From: Mycobacteriales bacterium
GTDB taxonomy: Bacteria > Actinomycetota > Actinomycetes > Mycobacteriales > QHCD01
Direction: 5' to 3'
DNA length: 64,000 nt
Assembly: GCA_036497565.1 (NCBI GenBank)
Contig: DASXJE010000006.1
Coordinates: 16,097-80,096, forward strand
Shown: piece by piece, positions 43,615 to 53,131 of the stretch
Numbering within the stretch: position 1 is the first letter of the stretch
Layout of the letters: every line of letters begins with the position of its first letter
Notes under the pieces: generated by a model
What the model saw: the letters and a program-made list of their open reading frames with translations, nothing else
Told to the model about the DNA's origin: nothing
Databases searched by the model: none
Translations under genes and position numbers: made by a program

Positions 43615-44595
43615 ATGCGGTCCGGGACGCGTCCTGCGGGCGAGGCGAAGGGCGACGCGCCGGCGCTGCGTGCGGAGGGGCTGGGCAAACGGTTCGGCGA
43701 CCGGGTCGCCTTCGACGACGTCTCGTTCCAGATCGGCTACGGCGAAGTATTCGGGTTTCTCGGCCCCAATGGTGCGGGGAAGACGACGACCGTGCGGACT
43801 CTTGGCACGCTGATCGCGCCGACGTCCGGGTCGGCGACGGTCGCCGGCCTGCCGCTCACGCCGGAGAACGGCGTCGAGATCCGCCGGCGGATCTCGATCA
43901 TGCCCGAGTCACCCGGTCTGTATCTGCGGCTGAGCGTGGCCGAGAACCTCGCCTGCTTCGCGGATCTCTATGAGGTGGCCGAGCCGCGGCAGCGCATCGC
44001 CCGAGCGCTGGAAGCGGTCAACCTCGCCGACCGAGCGGCCGATGCCTGCGGCACCCTGTCCAAAGGACTTCGGCAGCGCGTGGCCCTGGCCAGGGCGTTG
44101 CTCAACGATCCCGAGGTGCTCTTCCTGGACGAGCCGACCTCAGGCCTGGACCCCGTCGCGGCCCGCGACGTCCACGGACTGATCGGCGAGCTGCGGGAGC
44201 GCGGTGTCACGATCTTCCTCACCACGCACCGGCTCGACGAGGCCGAACGCCTGTGTGACCGGATCGCGATCCTGAACACGACGCTGCGCACGATCGGCCG
44301 CACGGACGAGCTCCGCGACCACCTGTTCGCCAAGACACTCATGGTGCGCACCCGCATCGCACTGCCGGATCCCGACAGGGTCTTCGCCGGCCTGCCCGAA
44401 GTCGACGGCTGGAGCCGCGACAGCGCGGACCACTACGTCCTGACCGTGTCCGACCCGGCCGCCGCCGCGCCGTCGGTCACCCGCGCTCTCGTGGCGGCCG
44501 GCGCGGACGTGCTGTCGATCGGGGAGTCCCGCCACTCGCTGGAGGACGTCTACCTCGAGCTCATCGACACCGACGACGAGGCGAGACGGGCATGA
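43615..44595 (+). CDS. ABC-2 type exporter ATPase
   Basis: 326 residues. Walker A GPNGAGKTTTVRTL, signature variant LSKGLRQRVALARALL, Walker B VLFLDEPTSGLDP and H-loop FLTTHRL identify the ATPase; the C-terminal 90 residues are an extension (DUF4162-like). Pairs with the permease downstream (4-base overlap). Substrate unknown; location next to cydAB may be chance. Confidence 0.9.
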   Translation: MRSGTRPAGEAKGDAPALRAEGLGKRFGDRVAFDDVSFQIGYGEVFGFLGPNGAGKTTTVRTLGTLIAPTSGSATVAGLPLTPENGVEIRRRISIMPESPGLYLRLSVAENLACFADLYEVAEPRQRIARALEAVNLADRAADACGTLSKGLRQRVALARALLNDPEVLFLDEPTSGLDPVAARDVHGLIGELRERGVTIFLTTHRLDEAERLCDRIAILNTTLRTIGRTDELRDHLFAKTLMVRTRIALPDPDRVFAGLPEVDGWSRDSADHYVLTVSDPAAAAPSVTRALVAAGADVLSIGESRHSLEDVYLELIDTDDEARRA

Positions 44596-45308
44596 GCCGG
44601 CGGCGGGTGCGTGCGATCTTCGACAAGGAGCTTCGGGAGTACCGCCGCAACGGCAACATCGTGTACGCGATGGTCATCCTCCCCTTCGTCTTTCTCATCC
44701 AGCCGTTGATCCAGATCTTCACCCTGCCGAGTTCGGCGTCGGTGACGCTGCACCACGAGCACTCGCTGGTCTACATGCTGGCGATCCCGGCACTCGTACC
44801 GGCGACGCTGGCCTCCTACGCCGTGGTGGGCGAGCGCCTGCAAGGCACTCTCGAACCTGTGCTCGCGACTCCTGTACGCCGGGACGAGCTGCTGCTCGGT
44901 AAGGCGCTCGCCGCCTTCGTCCCGTCCGTGGTCGTCTCATACGGCGTCTATGCCGTCTTCATCGCCGCGGTCGAACTCTTCGCCCACGCCGGCGTGGCCA
45001 CCGCGCTCATTCAGGCGCCGGACCTGATCGCCCAGGTGCTCTTCACGCCGCTATTGGCCGCGTGGTCGATCTGGGTCGGCATCGCGGTCTCGGCCCGGTG
45101 CCGGGACCCGCGTACGGCAGGACAGCTGTCGATCCTCGCGGGGCTCCCGTCGGTCGCGATCACCACGCTCATCGCGTTCAACGTCATTCCGGCGACCCTT
45201 CCGGTCGCCCTCGCGTTCGGGGCCGCTCTGCTGATCCTCATCCGCCTCGGCTGGCGGGTCGCGTCCGCCATCTTCGACCGCGAACGACTGATCACCAACA
45301 CCACGTAG
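44592..45308 (+). CDS. ABC-2 type exporter permease
   Basis: 238 residues with six hydrophobic segments. Opens with RAIFDKELREYRRNGNIVYAMVILPFVFLIQPL, as in ABC-2/NatB-type permeases, and contains VGERLQGTLEPVLATPVRRDELLLGKALAAF, the typical amphipathic coupling region. Functions with the ATPase at 43615. Confidence 0.88.
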   Translation: MSRRRVRAIFDKELREYRRNGNIVYAMVILPFVFLIQPLIQIFTLPSSASVTLHHEHSLVYMLAIPALVPATLASYAVVGERLQGTLEPVLATPVRRDELLLGKALAAFVPSVVVSYGVYAVFIAAVELFAHAGVATALIQAPDLIAQVLFTPLLAAWSIWVGIAVSARCRDPRTAGQLSILAGLPSVAITTLIAFNVIPATLPVALAFGAALLILIRLGWRVASAIFDRERLITNTT

Positions 45309-45344
45309 CCGCGTCTCCCCCCTCCGCTCCTCCCCTCGGTTCTT

Positions 45345-45402
45345 CCATGATCATGATCGGATAAAGCCGCGAAACGCCGACGGAATCCGATCACGATCAT
45401 GG
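45345..45402. repeat. dispersed palindrome, diverged copy
   Basis: Outer arms CCATGATCATGATCGGAT and its near-complement (17 of 18 pair), with a central GCGAAACGCCG. The centre and the CGGAATCC beside it match the copies at 54231 and, inverted, 34980. Lies between the converging ends of the ABC-2 permease and LacI genes. Confidence 0.75.
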
Positions 45403-45411
45403 GGAGGAGCG

Positions 45412-46437
45412 CTACGGCGACGGCGGCGGTCCGGTGCTCTCCCGCTCGATCAACGAGGTGGCCAGCTCGACCCGACGGGTCCGGGGCATCTGCCCGCGCA
45501 TCGCCGCGGCCAGGAGCCCGACGGCCGTCGCCCCCATCTCGTCCAGCGGCTGGTGCACGGTGGTCAGGCGCGGACTGGTCCAGCGCGATTCGGGCCGGTC
45601 GTCGAACCCGACGACGCTTATCTCAGCAGGCACCGTCACCCCCGCCTCCCGCAGCGCCCGGTACGCACCGAGAGCGATCGGATCCGAACCGGCAAAGATC
45701 GCCGTCGGGCGCGGGTCGAGCTCGAGCAGGTCCCTTGTCGCCTGCCGGCCGTCGTGGGTGTCGGACCGGCAGTAGCGCACATACCCGGCCGGTACGCCGA
45801 GCCCGGCGCGAGCCATCGCGGCCCGGTAGCCGTCCGTCCTGGCCCGGCTGTAGAGCAGCCGGGACGGTCCGCCGATCACGGCGATCCGCCGATGGCCCAG
45901 CGCGATCAAGTGCTCGGTCGCGGAGAGCCCGCCGGCCCAGTTGGTCGCCCCGACCGACGGGATGTCGGCGGTGGGTAACGTCAAGGGGTCGACGACGACG
46001 TACGGAATGTTCACTCGTCGCAATGTCGACTGGTGCCCGGGCAGCAGGTCGACCAGACACAGCAGAACGCCCTGCGACGACCGGGCGACCGCCTGGTCCA
46101 GCCAACGCGGCTTCGCCCGTCGCCGGTCCTCCGCACGCGCCACCGACACCACCACGCCGAGTCCGGCGTCATGGCACGCCGCCTCGACGCCACCGAGCAT
46201 CGACGCGGCCCACGAATTATCCAGCGAATCGATGACGACATCGATCACCGGTGCCACGGCACCGCGATCGGCCCGGGAGCCGCGCACGTATCCGCTCTGA
46301 TCGAGCAGCCGTTCGATCCGCTGCCGCGTCGCGGGCGCCACGTCGCTGCGACCGTTGAGCGCTTTGGACACCGTCGGCACCGAGACCCCCGCCGCACGGG
46401 CAATGGTCGCCAACGTCGGTCGCGCATCGGGGTTCAT
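45412..46437 (-). CDS. LacI-family transcriptional regulator
   Basis: 341 residues. LacI helix-turn-helix at the N terminus (PTLATIARAAGVSVPTVSKALNGRSDVAPATRQRIERLLDQSGY), then a periplasmic-binding-like ligand domain (GGLSATEHLIALGHRRIAVIGGP, AIFAGSDPIALGAYRALREAG, VVGFDDRPESRWTSPRLTTV). Divergent from the ABC transport operon; palindromes with the CGAAAGTTTTCG core lie between them. Probably a sugar-induced repressor of that operon. Confidence 0.93.
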   Translation of the reverse strand: MNPDARPTLATIARAAGVSVPTVSKALNGRSDVAPATRQRIERLLDQSGYVRGSRADRGAVAPVIDVVIDSLDNSWAASMLGGVEAACHDAGLGVVVSVARAEDRRRAKPRWLDQAVARSSQGVLLCLVDLLPGHQSTLRRVNIPYVVVDPLTLPTADIPSVGATNWAGGLSATEHLIALGHRRIAVIGGPSRLLYSRARTDGYRAAMARAGLGVPAGYVRYCRSDTHDGRQATRDLLELDPRPTAIFAGSDPIALGAYRALREAGVTVPAEISVVGFDDRPESRWTSPRLTTVHQPLDEMGATAVGLLAAAMRGQMPRTRRVELATSLIERESTGPPPSP

Positions 46438-46455
46438 CCGGTGATCGCCCACCTG

Positions 46456-46469
46456 TCGAAAGTTTTCGA
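46456..46469. promoter_or_regulatory. LacI-type operator 1
   Basis: Palindrome TCGAAAGTTTTCGA just upstream of the lacI-type gene. Operators with a CGAAA...TTTCG core are typical for actinobacterial LacI regulators of sugar uptake. Likely autoregulation site. Confidence 0.7.
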
Positions 46470-46492
46470 TGAACTTCGGTGTGAAACAAGCC

Positions 46493-46521
46493 TTGACGGC
46501 CGAAATGCGCATGCCTACCGT
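46493..46521 (+). promoter_or_regulatory. promoter of the ABC transport operon
   Basis: TTGACG (46493-46498), 17-base spacer, TACCGT (46516-46521). It lies between the two operator-like sites, so repressor bound at the downstream site would block transcription. Confidence 0.5.
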
Positions 46522-46561
46522 ACCTGGCCAGCACAGCTTGGGCGTCACCGTAAACCCGATG

Positions 46562-46575
46562 CCGCAAGTTTTCGA
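46562..46575. promoter_or_regulatory. LacI-type operator 2
   Basis: CCGCAAGTTTTCGA matches operator 1 at 12 of 14 positions and lies about 40 bases downstream of the predicted -10 box, a position suited to roadblock repression. Confidence 0.55.
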
Positions 46576-46667
46576 TAGCACGACTGTGGTCTGGCAGAAC
46601 TCCACCTCACCAGCCAACTGCTGAGGTTCGGGAGAGCGCTTCCCGGTTGGATCGAAAAGAGGCACCA

Positions 46668-48320
46668 GTGGCCGAGATGTCACGACGCAACTTCCTGCGT
46701 GCAGCCGGCACCGCGGCTGTCGCGGTCGAGCTCGGCGGATGCGCACGATCGGGATCGACCTCCGACGTGCGCCGTTCGGACACCTTCAGCGTCCTCAACA
46801 AAGACGTGCAGGCGGTCCGCAACTACAACGCGTTCTCCCCGTCCAACCACGCGACGCCGTCCTTCGGGCTGGTCTACGAGCAACTCGTCCGACTCGACGC
46901 GCTACACGGAGCGCGGATCAGGCCATGGCTGGCCAGCGCCTGGGAGTTCAGCGACGGCGGCCGGACGCTGACGTTCACCGCACGTCGTGGCGTGACGTTC
47001 TCCGACGGCACGCCGATGACCGCGAACGACATCTTCTACACCCTGCAACTGCCGCTGAAGCACGCCGAACTGACCCCGTCAGGGGTCGAGTACACCGGCG
47101 TGCACATGGTGGGCCGGGACAAGGTCGCACTCACCTTCGACGAGCCGTCGTACCAGAACCTCGTCGAATGCGTGAACGTCCGGGTCGTTCCCCGCCACAT
47201 CTGGCAGCACCAGGATCCGGTGAAGTGGACCAACCCCAATCCGGTCGGGACCGGGCCAACCGTTCTGCAGGGCTTCTCCTCGCAACAGAGCACCTTCCGG
47301 CGGCGCAAGGGCTACTGGGGCGGCGACCTCCCGATGGAGTACGTGCGCTATCCCTGCGCGACCGAGGACGCGGCGAAGCTCATGCTCATCGACGGGGAAC
47401 TCGACCTCGCGACGATCGCGTGGCCCGGCGCCACCCAGCACTACGTCCCGAAGGACCCGCGGAAGTACCGCTACAACCCGCCGCCGGCCGGAGGCAGCGA
47501 AGGCGTCGCGTTCAACCTCACCACGCCGCCGTGGAACGACGTACACGTCCGCCGTGCGATGTCACTCGCGATCGACCGCAAGGTGGTCTCCCGGGTGATG
47601 AACGACGGCCAGCTGCCCATGTACGTGACCAACCTCGACGACCGCATCTACCGCGACTGGATCGCCCCGGAGTATCGCGGCAAGGTCCAGCAGCTCGACG
47701 TCGCCGGCGCCCGGCACGAGTTGCAGCAGGCGGGCTGGTCGGTGCAGAACGGCCGCCTGGTCAAGGACGGGCGCACGCACCGGGTGAGCATGCGGTTCTG
47801 CAACGACTACCCAGCCTGGCACATCGAGTCGGCGGTGCTCGTCGACCAGTGGCGCAAGCATCTCGGCCTGGACGTGGAGCTCATCGCTCAGCCGGGGGCG
47901 ACGTTCTTCGACCAGGTGAACTCCGGGCACTTCGACATCGCCCTGTGGTTCTGCGGCAACGGCACCAGCATGTATCAGAGCTACCACAGCATCATGGACC
48001 CGGCGCTGTCCGTATCGGCCGGCAAGGTGGCGACCGGCAACCCGGGACGCTGGAACGATCCCGCGACCAAGAGCCTGCTCGCCGGCATGCGCCAGACCGA
48101 TCACGAGCCGACGCTGCAGAAGCTCGGCCACCAGCTGCAGAAGATCGTGGTGGAGCAGGTCCCGTTCGTGCCCAACGTGAGCGGGAACATGTGGTGCGTC
48201 ATCAACCAGTCCTACTGGACCGACTGGCCTGATGACCGTACGTCGAAGATGATCGCGGCCGACTCCGGCCCGGACCTCGTTCTCATGCTGCAACAGCTCA
48301 AGCGGGTGAACCAGGCATGA
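46668..48320 (+). CDS. extracytoplasmic solute-binding lipoprotein, SBP_bac_5 family
   Basis: 550 residues from GTG 46668 (GAGG upstream). The N terminus combines a twin-arginine motif (SRRNFL) and a lipobox (LGGC), indicating a Tat-exported lipoprotein. Body typical of oligopeptide-type binding proteins: AWEFSDGGRTLTFTARRGVTFSDGTPMTANDIFYTL, PVGTGPTVLQ, DVHVRRAMSLAIDR. With a LacI repressor and sugar-related enzymes in the operon, an oligosaccharide is a more likely ligand than a peptide. Confidence 0.92.
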   Translation: MAEMSRRNFLRAAGTAAVAVELGGCARSGSTSDVRRSDTFSVLNKDVQAVRNYNAFSPSNHATPSFGLVYEQLVRLDALHGARIRPWLASAWEFSDGGRTLTFTARRGVTFSDGTPMTANDIFYTLQLPLKHAELTPSGVEYTGVHMVGRDKVALTFDEPSYQNLVECVNVRVVPRHIWQHQDPVKWTNPNPVGTGPTVLQGFSSQQSTFRRRKGYWGGDLPMEYVRYPCATEDAAKLMLIDGELDLATIAWPGATQHYVPKDPRKYRYNPPPAGGSEGVAFNLTTPPWNDVHVRRAMSLAIDRKVVSRVMNDGQLPMYVTNLDDRIYRDWIAPEYRGKVQQLDVAGARHELQQAGWSVQNGRLVKDGRTHRVSMRFCNDYPAWHIESAVLVDQWRKHLGLDVELIAQPGATFFDQVNSGHFDIALWFCGNGTSMYQSYHSIMDPALSVSAGKVATGNPGRWNDPATKSLLAGMRQTDHEPTLQKLGHQLQKIVVEQVPFVPNVSGNMWCVINQSYWTDWPDDRTSKMIAADSGPDLVLMLQQLKRVNQA

Positions 48321-49384
48321 CGCAAGCGACTGCGGATCTGATCCTTGCCGAGCAGGAGTCCGGCGCGAAGACACCGGTACGCCGCAGGTGGGGGTTCTTC
48401 GGCCGGCGGGTCGGCTTCTACCTGATCGCCGCCTGGTCGGCGGTCACCATCAACTTCCTCATCCCTCGGTTCATGCCGGGCTCCCCGGCCGACGCCGTGA
48501 TCGCGTCGCTGCAGCAACACAGCGGCGGTCCGCTCTCGCCCCAGACCATCGGAGCGATCGAGAAGATCTTCGGCGACCCGAAGCAGGGGCTGATCCACCA
48601 GTACGGCAGCTACCTCGCCCAACTGGCACACGGCAACCTCGGCCTGTCCACGAGCGCATACCCGACCCCGGTCGGCGCACTCATCGCGCAAGCGCTGCCG
48701 TGGACCTTGCTGCTGCTCGGCGTCACGACGGTGTTGGCGTTCCTGATCGGTACGGCGGCCGGCGTCATCTGCGGCTGGCGGGCCGGCGGCCGGCTCGACG
48801 GCGGGCTGAGCCCGTTGTCGACGTTCATGTCGGCGGTCCCCTACTTCTGGGTCGCGCTGCTCGCCCTGTGGTTCTTCGGCTTCCGGCTCGGCTGGTTCCC
48901 GCTGGCCGGCGGATACAACCCCGACGCCTCGTTCGGCTCCAGCCCGGGATTCTGGCTGTCGACCCTGCGCTACGGCTTCCTGCCCGCCGTCACCATCATC
49001 TTCTCCTCCTGCGGTGGCTGGCTGCTCGGCATGCGCAACATGACGATCACCACCGCCGGCGAGGACTACGTGCTGCTCGCCCGCGCGAAGGGCCTGTCGC
49101 CGGGGCGCATCGTCTTCCGCTATGCCGCCCGGAACGCGATCCTGCCCCAGTTCACCGGCTTCGCCCTCGCGCTCGGCAGCATCCTCGGCGGCGCCCTGCT
49201 GACCGAGACCGTGTTCACCTATCCGGGGATCGGTCACCTGCTCTACCAGGCGGTGTCCAATCGCGACTTCCCATTGATGCAGGGAATTCTGCTGATCACG
49301 ACGCTGGCCGTTCTGCTGGCCAACTTCATCGCGGACTCGGTCTACGTGCTGCTCGATCCGCGGACCAGGGAGCAGGGAGAGTAG
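48317..49384 (+). CDS. ABC importer permease (DppB/OppB type)
   Basis: 355 residues. Begins cytoplasmically, then RVGFYLIAAWSAVTINFLIPRFMPG, the usual DppB opening; six helices and the coupling motif TTAGEDYVLLARAKGLSPGRIVFRYAARNAILPQ (EAA loop). First of two permeases of the importer; 4-base overlap with the binding-protein gene. Confidence 0.92.
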   Translation: MTQATADLILAEQESGAKTPVRRRWGFFGRRVGFYLIAAWSAVTINFLIPRFMPGSPADAVIASLQQHSGGPLSPQTIGAIEKIFGDPKQGLIHQYGSYLAQLAHGNLGLSTSAYPTPVGALIAQALPWTLLLLGVTTVLAFLIGTAAGVICGWRAGGRLDGGLSPLSTFMSAVPYFWVALLALWFFGFRLGWFPLAGGYNPDASFGSSPGFWLSTLRYGFLPAVTIIFSSCGGWLLGMRNMTITTAGEDYVLLARAKGLSPGRIVFRYAARNAILPQFTGFALALGSILGGALLTETVFTYPGIGHLLYQAVSNRDFPLMQGILLITTLAVLLANFIADSVYVLLDPRTREQGE

Positions 49385-49387
49385 CCG

Positions 49388-50308
49388 ATGGGTGCCACCA
49401 TTCTGCGCAGCTGGAAGGTCCGGATCGGGCTGGCGGTCTTCGCCGTGTTCGCGCTGGCCGCCATCTTCGGGCCCTGGATCGACCACGCCCTTCTCGGCCG
49501 CGACGCCAAGGCGCTCAACTACCTCGCCGTCAGCCAGTCACCCAACAGCCAGCACCTGCTGGGAACGACCTCGACCGGCCAGGACGTCCTCGCCCAAGTG
49601 ATCGTCGGCGCACGCGACTCGCTGCTGGTCGGCTTGATCGCAGCTGTGATCGGTACGGCGCTGGCGATCCTCTTCGGCGTCACGGCGGGCTTCTTCGGCA
49701 GAGGCGTCGACACGGTCCTGAACTTCGTCACCAACCTCTTCATCGTGCTGCCGATCTTCCCGCTGACCCTCGTCGTCGCCGGCTATCTGCAGGGGACCGG
49801 CCCGGTGACGATCGCCCTCATCATCGGAGTCTTCGGCTGGGCCGGCGGCGCCCGCACCCTGCGGGCGCAGACCATGACCTTGCGCAACAGGGACTTCACG
49901 GTCGCCATGAAGATGCTCGGCGAGAGCAAGCGCCGACTCATCTTCGTGGAGGTCTTCCCACAGCTGTCCGGCTGGGTATCGGCGATGTTCCTGCACGGGA
50001 TCATCGGCGGGGTGCTCGCCGAGGCCGGGCTCGCGTTCCTCGGGATCTCCAATCCGGACACCGTGAGCTGGGGAACGATGATCCAGAACGCTCAGCAGCA
50101 GAACGCGATCCTCAACGGCCAATGGTGGTGGTTCGTACCGCCCGGTCTCTGCATCGCGGCCATCGGCACCGCGGTCGGCCTGATCAACTTCGGCATCGAC
50201 GAGGTCGCCAGCCCGCGCCTGCGCTCCGCGCGTCGCGTCGTACGCAAGCGCACCAGCCGCACCGCAGCCCGGACCGCGGCCCGCACCGGATCGGAGGCGG
50301 CAGCATGA
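49388..50308 (+). CDS. ABC importer permease (DppC/OppC type)
   Basis: 306 residues. N-terminal helix, extracytoplasmic SPNSQHLLGTTSTGQDVLAQVIVGARDSLLVG (the LGTDxxGRDV-like motif of DppC), five further helices and an EAA loop (KMLGESKRRLIFVEVFPQ). The tail is Arg/Thr/Ala-rich. Pairs with the permease just upstream. Confidence 0.92.
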   Translation: MGATILRSWKVRIGLAVFAVFALAAIFGPWIDHALLGRDAKALNYLAVSQSPNSQHLLGTTSTGQDVLAQVIVGARDSLLVGLIAAVIGTALAILFGVTAGFFGRGVDTVLNFVTNLFIVLPIFPLTLVVAGYLQGTGPVTIALIIGVFGWAGGARTLRAQTMTLRNRDFTVAMKMLGESKRRLIFVEVFPQLSGWVSAMFLHGIIGGVLAEAGLAFLGISNPDTVSWGTMIQNAQQQNAILNGQWWWFVPPGLCIAAIGTAVGLINFGIDEVASPRLRSARRVVRKRTSRTAARTAARTGSEAAA

Positions 50309-51336
50309 CCAACTCCCCACGCATCGGCGAGGTGCTCCTCGACGTCCGGGACCTCTGCGTCGACTACGCCACAGGTGGCGCGCCGGTGACGGCCTGCGCC
50401 GAGATCTCCTTGCAGCTGCGTCGCGGGGAGATCCTCGGTGTCGCAGGCGAATCCGGTTCCGGGAAGTCGACGCTGATCACGGCGCTGACCCGGCTGCAGC
50501 GACCACCGGCCGTCACCAGCGCGGGCCAGATCCTGCTCCGCCACGATGGCGCGGAGATCGACCTCGTCCCCATGACCGACAAGCAACTCCGCCGGCTCCG
50601 CTGGCGCGAGATGTCCATCGTGCTGCAGAGCGCGATGGACGCGTTGAACCCGGTCATGCGCCTGGGAGCGCAGTTCGCCGACGTACTGCGCGAACACGAC
50701 CCCGACATGTCCGGGGCCCGGTCGGAGGAACGCACCCGCGAACTGCTCGGCATGGTCGGGATCCCACCGGACCGGCTCCGCAGCTATCCGCACGAGCTGT
50801 CCGGCGGGATGCGCCAGCGGGCGATGATCGCCCTCGCCCTCGCCTGCGACCCGTCGCTCGTCGTCATGGACGAGCCGACCACGGCCGTCGACGTGGTGAT
50901 GCAACGCCAGATCCTCGGCCAGATCCTCCGGCTGCGCGACGAACTCGGCTTCGCCGTCGTCTTCGTCACCCACGACCTCTCGCTGCTGCTCGAGCTGGCC
51001 GACCGGATCGCCATCATGTACGCCGGCCGGATCGTCGAGATCGGGACGGCGGAGGACATTTACTCGTCTCCCCGGCATCCCTACACCCGCGGCCTGCGCG
51101 ACTCGTTCCCGCCGTTGCACGCACCGCTGACCGAGCTGACCGGGATTCCGGGCACGCCACCTGACCTGGCCAATCTGCCCTCCGGCTGCGCCTTCCACCC
51201 GCGCTGCCGAGACCGGTTCGAGCCGTGCGACTCGAGCCGGCCGGACCTGCTGCCGATCGCGGACCAGCATGCGGCCTGCCTGCTCTACGACCCGGCCACC
51301 AAGACGCCGCCGCTGCAGGAGGTCGGTTCCCGGTGA
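50305..51336 (+). CDS. ABC importer ATPase (DppD/OppD type)
   Basis: 343 residues, ATGA overlap with the permease. Walker A GESGSGKSTLITAL, signature LSGGMRQRAMIALAL, Walker B LVVMDEPTTAVD, and the C-terminal oligopeptide/dipeptide ATPase extension with a Cys cluster (CAFHPRCRDRFEPC) that commonly binds an Fe-S cluster. Works as a heterodimer with the next gene's product. Confidence 0.93.
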   Translation: MTNSPRIGEVLLDVRDLCVDYATGGAPVTACAEISLQLRRGEILGVAGESGSGKSTLITALTRLQRPPAVTSAGQILLRHDGAEIDLVPMTDKQLRRLRWREMSIVLQSAMDALNPVMRLGAQFADVLREHDPDMSGARSEERTRELLGMVGIPPDRLRSYPHELSGGMRQRAMIALALACDPSLVVMDEPTTAVDVVMQRQILGQILRLRDELGFAVVFVTHDLSLLLELADRIAIMYAGRIVEIGTAEDIYSSPRHPYTRGLRDSFPPLHAPLTELTGIPGTPPDLANLPSGCAFHPRCRDRFEPCDSSRPDLLPIADQHAACLLYDPATKTPPLQEVGSR

Positions 51337-52409
51337 AACACGCCGACACCCTCACCGAAGCACGGCCGACCGCCACGGACACTCCAGTGCTGGAGGCGGT
51401 TTCGGTCACCAAGCATTTCCACGTCCGGGATTCGGTCGGCCACGGAGCGACCGTGCACGCCGTGGAGCGGGCGACCGTGCAGCTGTTCCCGGGTCGGATC
51501 GTCGCGCTGGTCGGCGAGTCCGGCAGCGGGAAGACCACCCTGGCCCGGCTGCTCGGCCAGTTCTACCCGCCCACCGACGGGGAGATCCGGCTCAACGGCG
51601 ACCCGGTCGGCAAGCGGTCCGCCGACAAGGCGTACTACCGCCAGGTCCAGCTGATCTTCCAGGATCCGTTCGGCTCGCTGCATCCCGGCCACAAGATCCG
51701 TTACAACCTCGAACGTGCCCTGCGTATCCACGGCCACGCCAAGAACCGGGCGGAGGCGCGCGAACAGGCCGCCGACCTCCTGGAGCGGGTCAGCCTCAGC
51801 CCGGCCTCGGAATTCCTCGACAAACTCCCCCACGAACTGTCCGGCGGGCAGCGCCAGCGCGTGGTCATCGCCCGGGCGCTCGCGGTGCATCCCTCCGTCC
51901 TGCTCGGCGACGAGCCGATCTCGATGCTCGACGTCTCCATCCGCCTCGACATGCTCAACCTGCTGGCGAAGCTGCGCGACGAGGAGCAATTGGCGCTTCT
52001 CTACATCACCCACGACATCGCCAGCGCCCGCTACCTCAGCGACGACATCCAGGTCATGTACGCCGGCCAGATGGTGGAAGGCGGCCCGAAGGACGCAGTC
52101 ATCCAGCAGCCCATGCACCCGTACACCACGCTGCTCACCGGAGCCTCGCCCGACCCTGAGCTGCGTACCGCAGAACGCCCGACGGCGCGCTTCGACGAGG
52201 CGGCTATGCTCGGGGAACCGCCGAACCTGATCGCCCCGCCCAGCGGATGCCGCTTCCACCCGCGCTGCCCGTTCGCGATGGACGAGTGCCGCACAACCTT
52301 CCCGGAGCGGACGGAATTTCCGGACGGGCATTGGGCACACTGTTGGATGCACCAGAAGGGCCGGTCTGCCGAGTTGCGCAACGGGAACGGCGCCGGCCAG
52401 AGCCGTTGA
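51333..52409 (+). CDS. ABC importer ATPase (DppF/OppF type)
   Basis: 358 residues from GTG 51333 (GTGA overlap, AGGAGG upstream). Walker A GESGSGKTTLARLL, signature LSGGQRQRVVIARAL, then VLLGDEPISMLD in place of the usual D-E-P-T, and the C-terminal Cys cluster (CRFHPRCPFAMDEC). Second ATPase of the importer. Confidence 0.93.
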   Translation: MKHADTLTEARPTATDTPVLEAVSVTKHFHVRDSVGHGATVHAVERATVQLFPGRIVALVGESGSGKTTLARLLGQFYPPTDGEIRLNGDPVGKRSADKAYYRQVQLIFQDPFGSLHPGHKIRYNLERALRIHGHAKNRAEAREQAADLLERVSLSPASEFLDKLPHELSGGQRQRVVIARALAVHPSVLLGDEPISMLDVSIRLDMLNLLAKLRDEEQLALLYITHDIASARYLSDDIQVMYAGQMVEGGPKDAVIQQPMHPYTTLLTGASPDPELRTAERPTARFDEAAMLGEPPNLIAPPSGCRFHPRCPFAMDECRTTFPERTEFPDGHWAHCWMHQKGRSAELRNGNGAGQSR

Positions 52410-52447
52410 TAGTTGATCTTTAAGCAGTCGATCAAGGAGGAACCCTC

Positions 52448-53131
52448 GTGCCCGCAGACTTCGTCGCGGACAGAAGTCGTCGTGCGCTCGTCGTTCGTGG
52501 TGGCTGGGACGGCCATGTACCGGTCGAGGCCACCGACGCCTTCCTGCCGTTCCTGAAGGAGAAGGGCTTCGAGGTGGAGATCAGCGACTCGCTCGACGTC
52601 TACACCGACGCGGACCGGTTGGCCGGAAACGACCTGATCGTGCAGTGCTGGACGATGGGCGAGGCCAGCAGGGACCAGGTCGAGGGCCTCACCGCCGCCG
52701 TACGCGCCGGCACCGGTCTCGCCGGCTGGCACGGTGGCATCGTCGACTCCTTCCACAACTCCCCGGCCTACCAGTGGCTGACCGGCGGGCAGTTCATGCA
52801 GCACCCCGGCGGCTTCATCGACTACGAGGTGGAGATCGCGCCGGAGCGGGCCGACCACCCGATCGTCGCCGACATCTCCGGGCCCATCGCCCTGCACACC
52901 GAGCAGTACTGGGTGCTCTCGGACATGCTCAACGACGTGCTGGCCACGACGACCTTCGAGCCCGGAGCCGACACCGATTGGCACGGCACCGTGACGGTTC
53001 CCGCGGTGTGGACGAGGCAGTGGGGCGCCGGGCGGATCTTCGTTTCGACGGTCGGTCACAAGATGGACGACTTCGACGTGCCGGAGGTCCGCACGCTCAC
53101 CGAGAGGGGACTGCTGTGGGCAAGCCGCTGA
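52448..53131 (+). CDS. ThuA-like sugar-metabolism protein
   Basis: 227 residues, GTG with AAGGAGG upstream. RALVVRGGWDGHVPVEATDAFLPFLKEKGF and GTGLAGWHGGIVDSFHNSPAYQWLTGGQFMQHPGG fit the ThuA (trehalose utilisation) family, a class I glutamine amidotransferase-like fold. Biochemical role unproven. Overlaps the Gfo/Idh gene by 16 bases, so the two may act together on the imported sugar. Confidence 0.88.
   Translation: MPADFVADRSRRALVVRGGWDGHVPVEATDAFLPFLKEKGFEVEISDSLDVYTDADRLAGNDLIVQCWTMGEASRDQVEGLTAAVRAGTGLAGWHGGIVDSFHNSPAYQWLTGGQFMQHPGGFIDYEVEIAPERADHPIVADISGPIALHTEQYWVLSDMLNDVLATTTFEPGADTDWHGTVTVPAVWTRQWGAGRIFVSTVGHKMDDFDVPEVRTLTERGLLWASR

Noticed and set aside
48388..50304. N-terminal two-thirds of a 982-residue plus-strand frame
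   Set aside because: It is out of frame with two clear permease genes; only the part from 50305 is the true ATPase gene.
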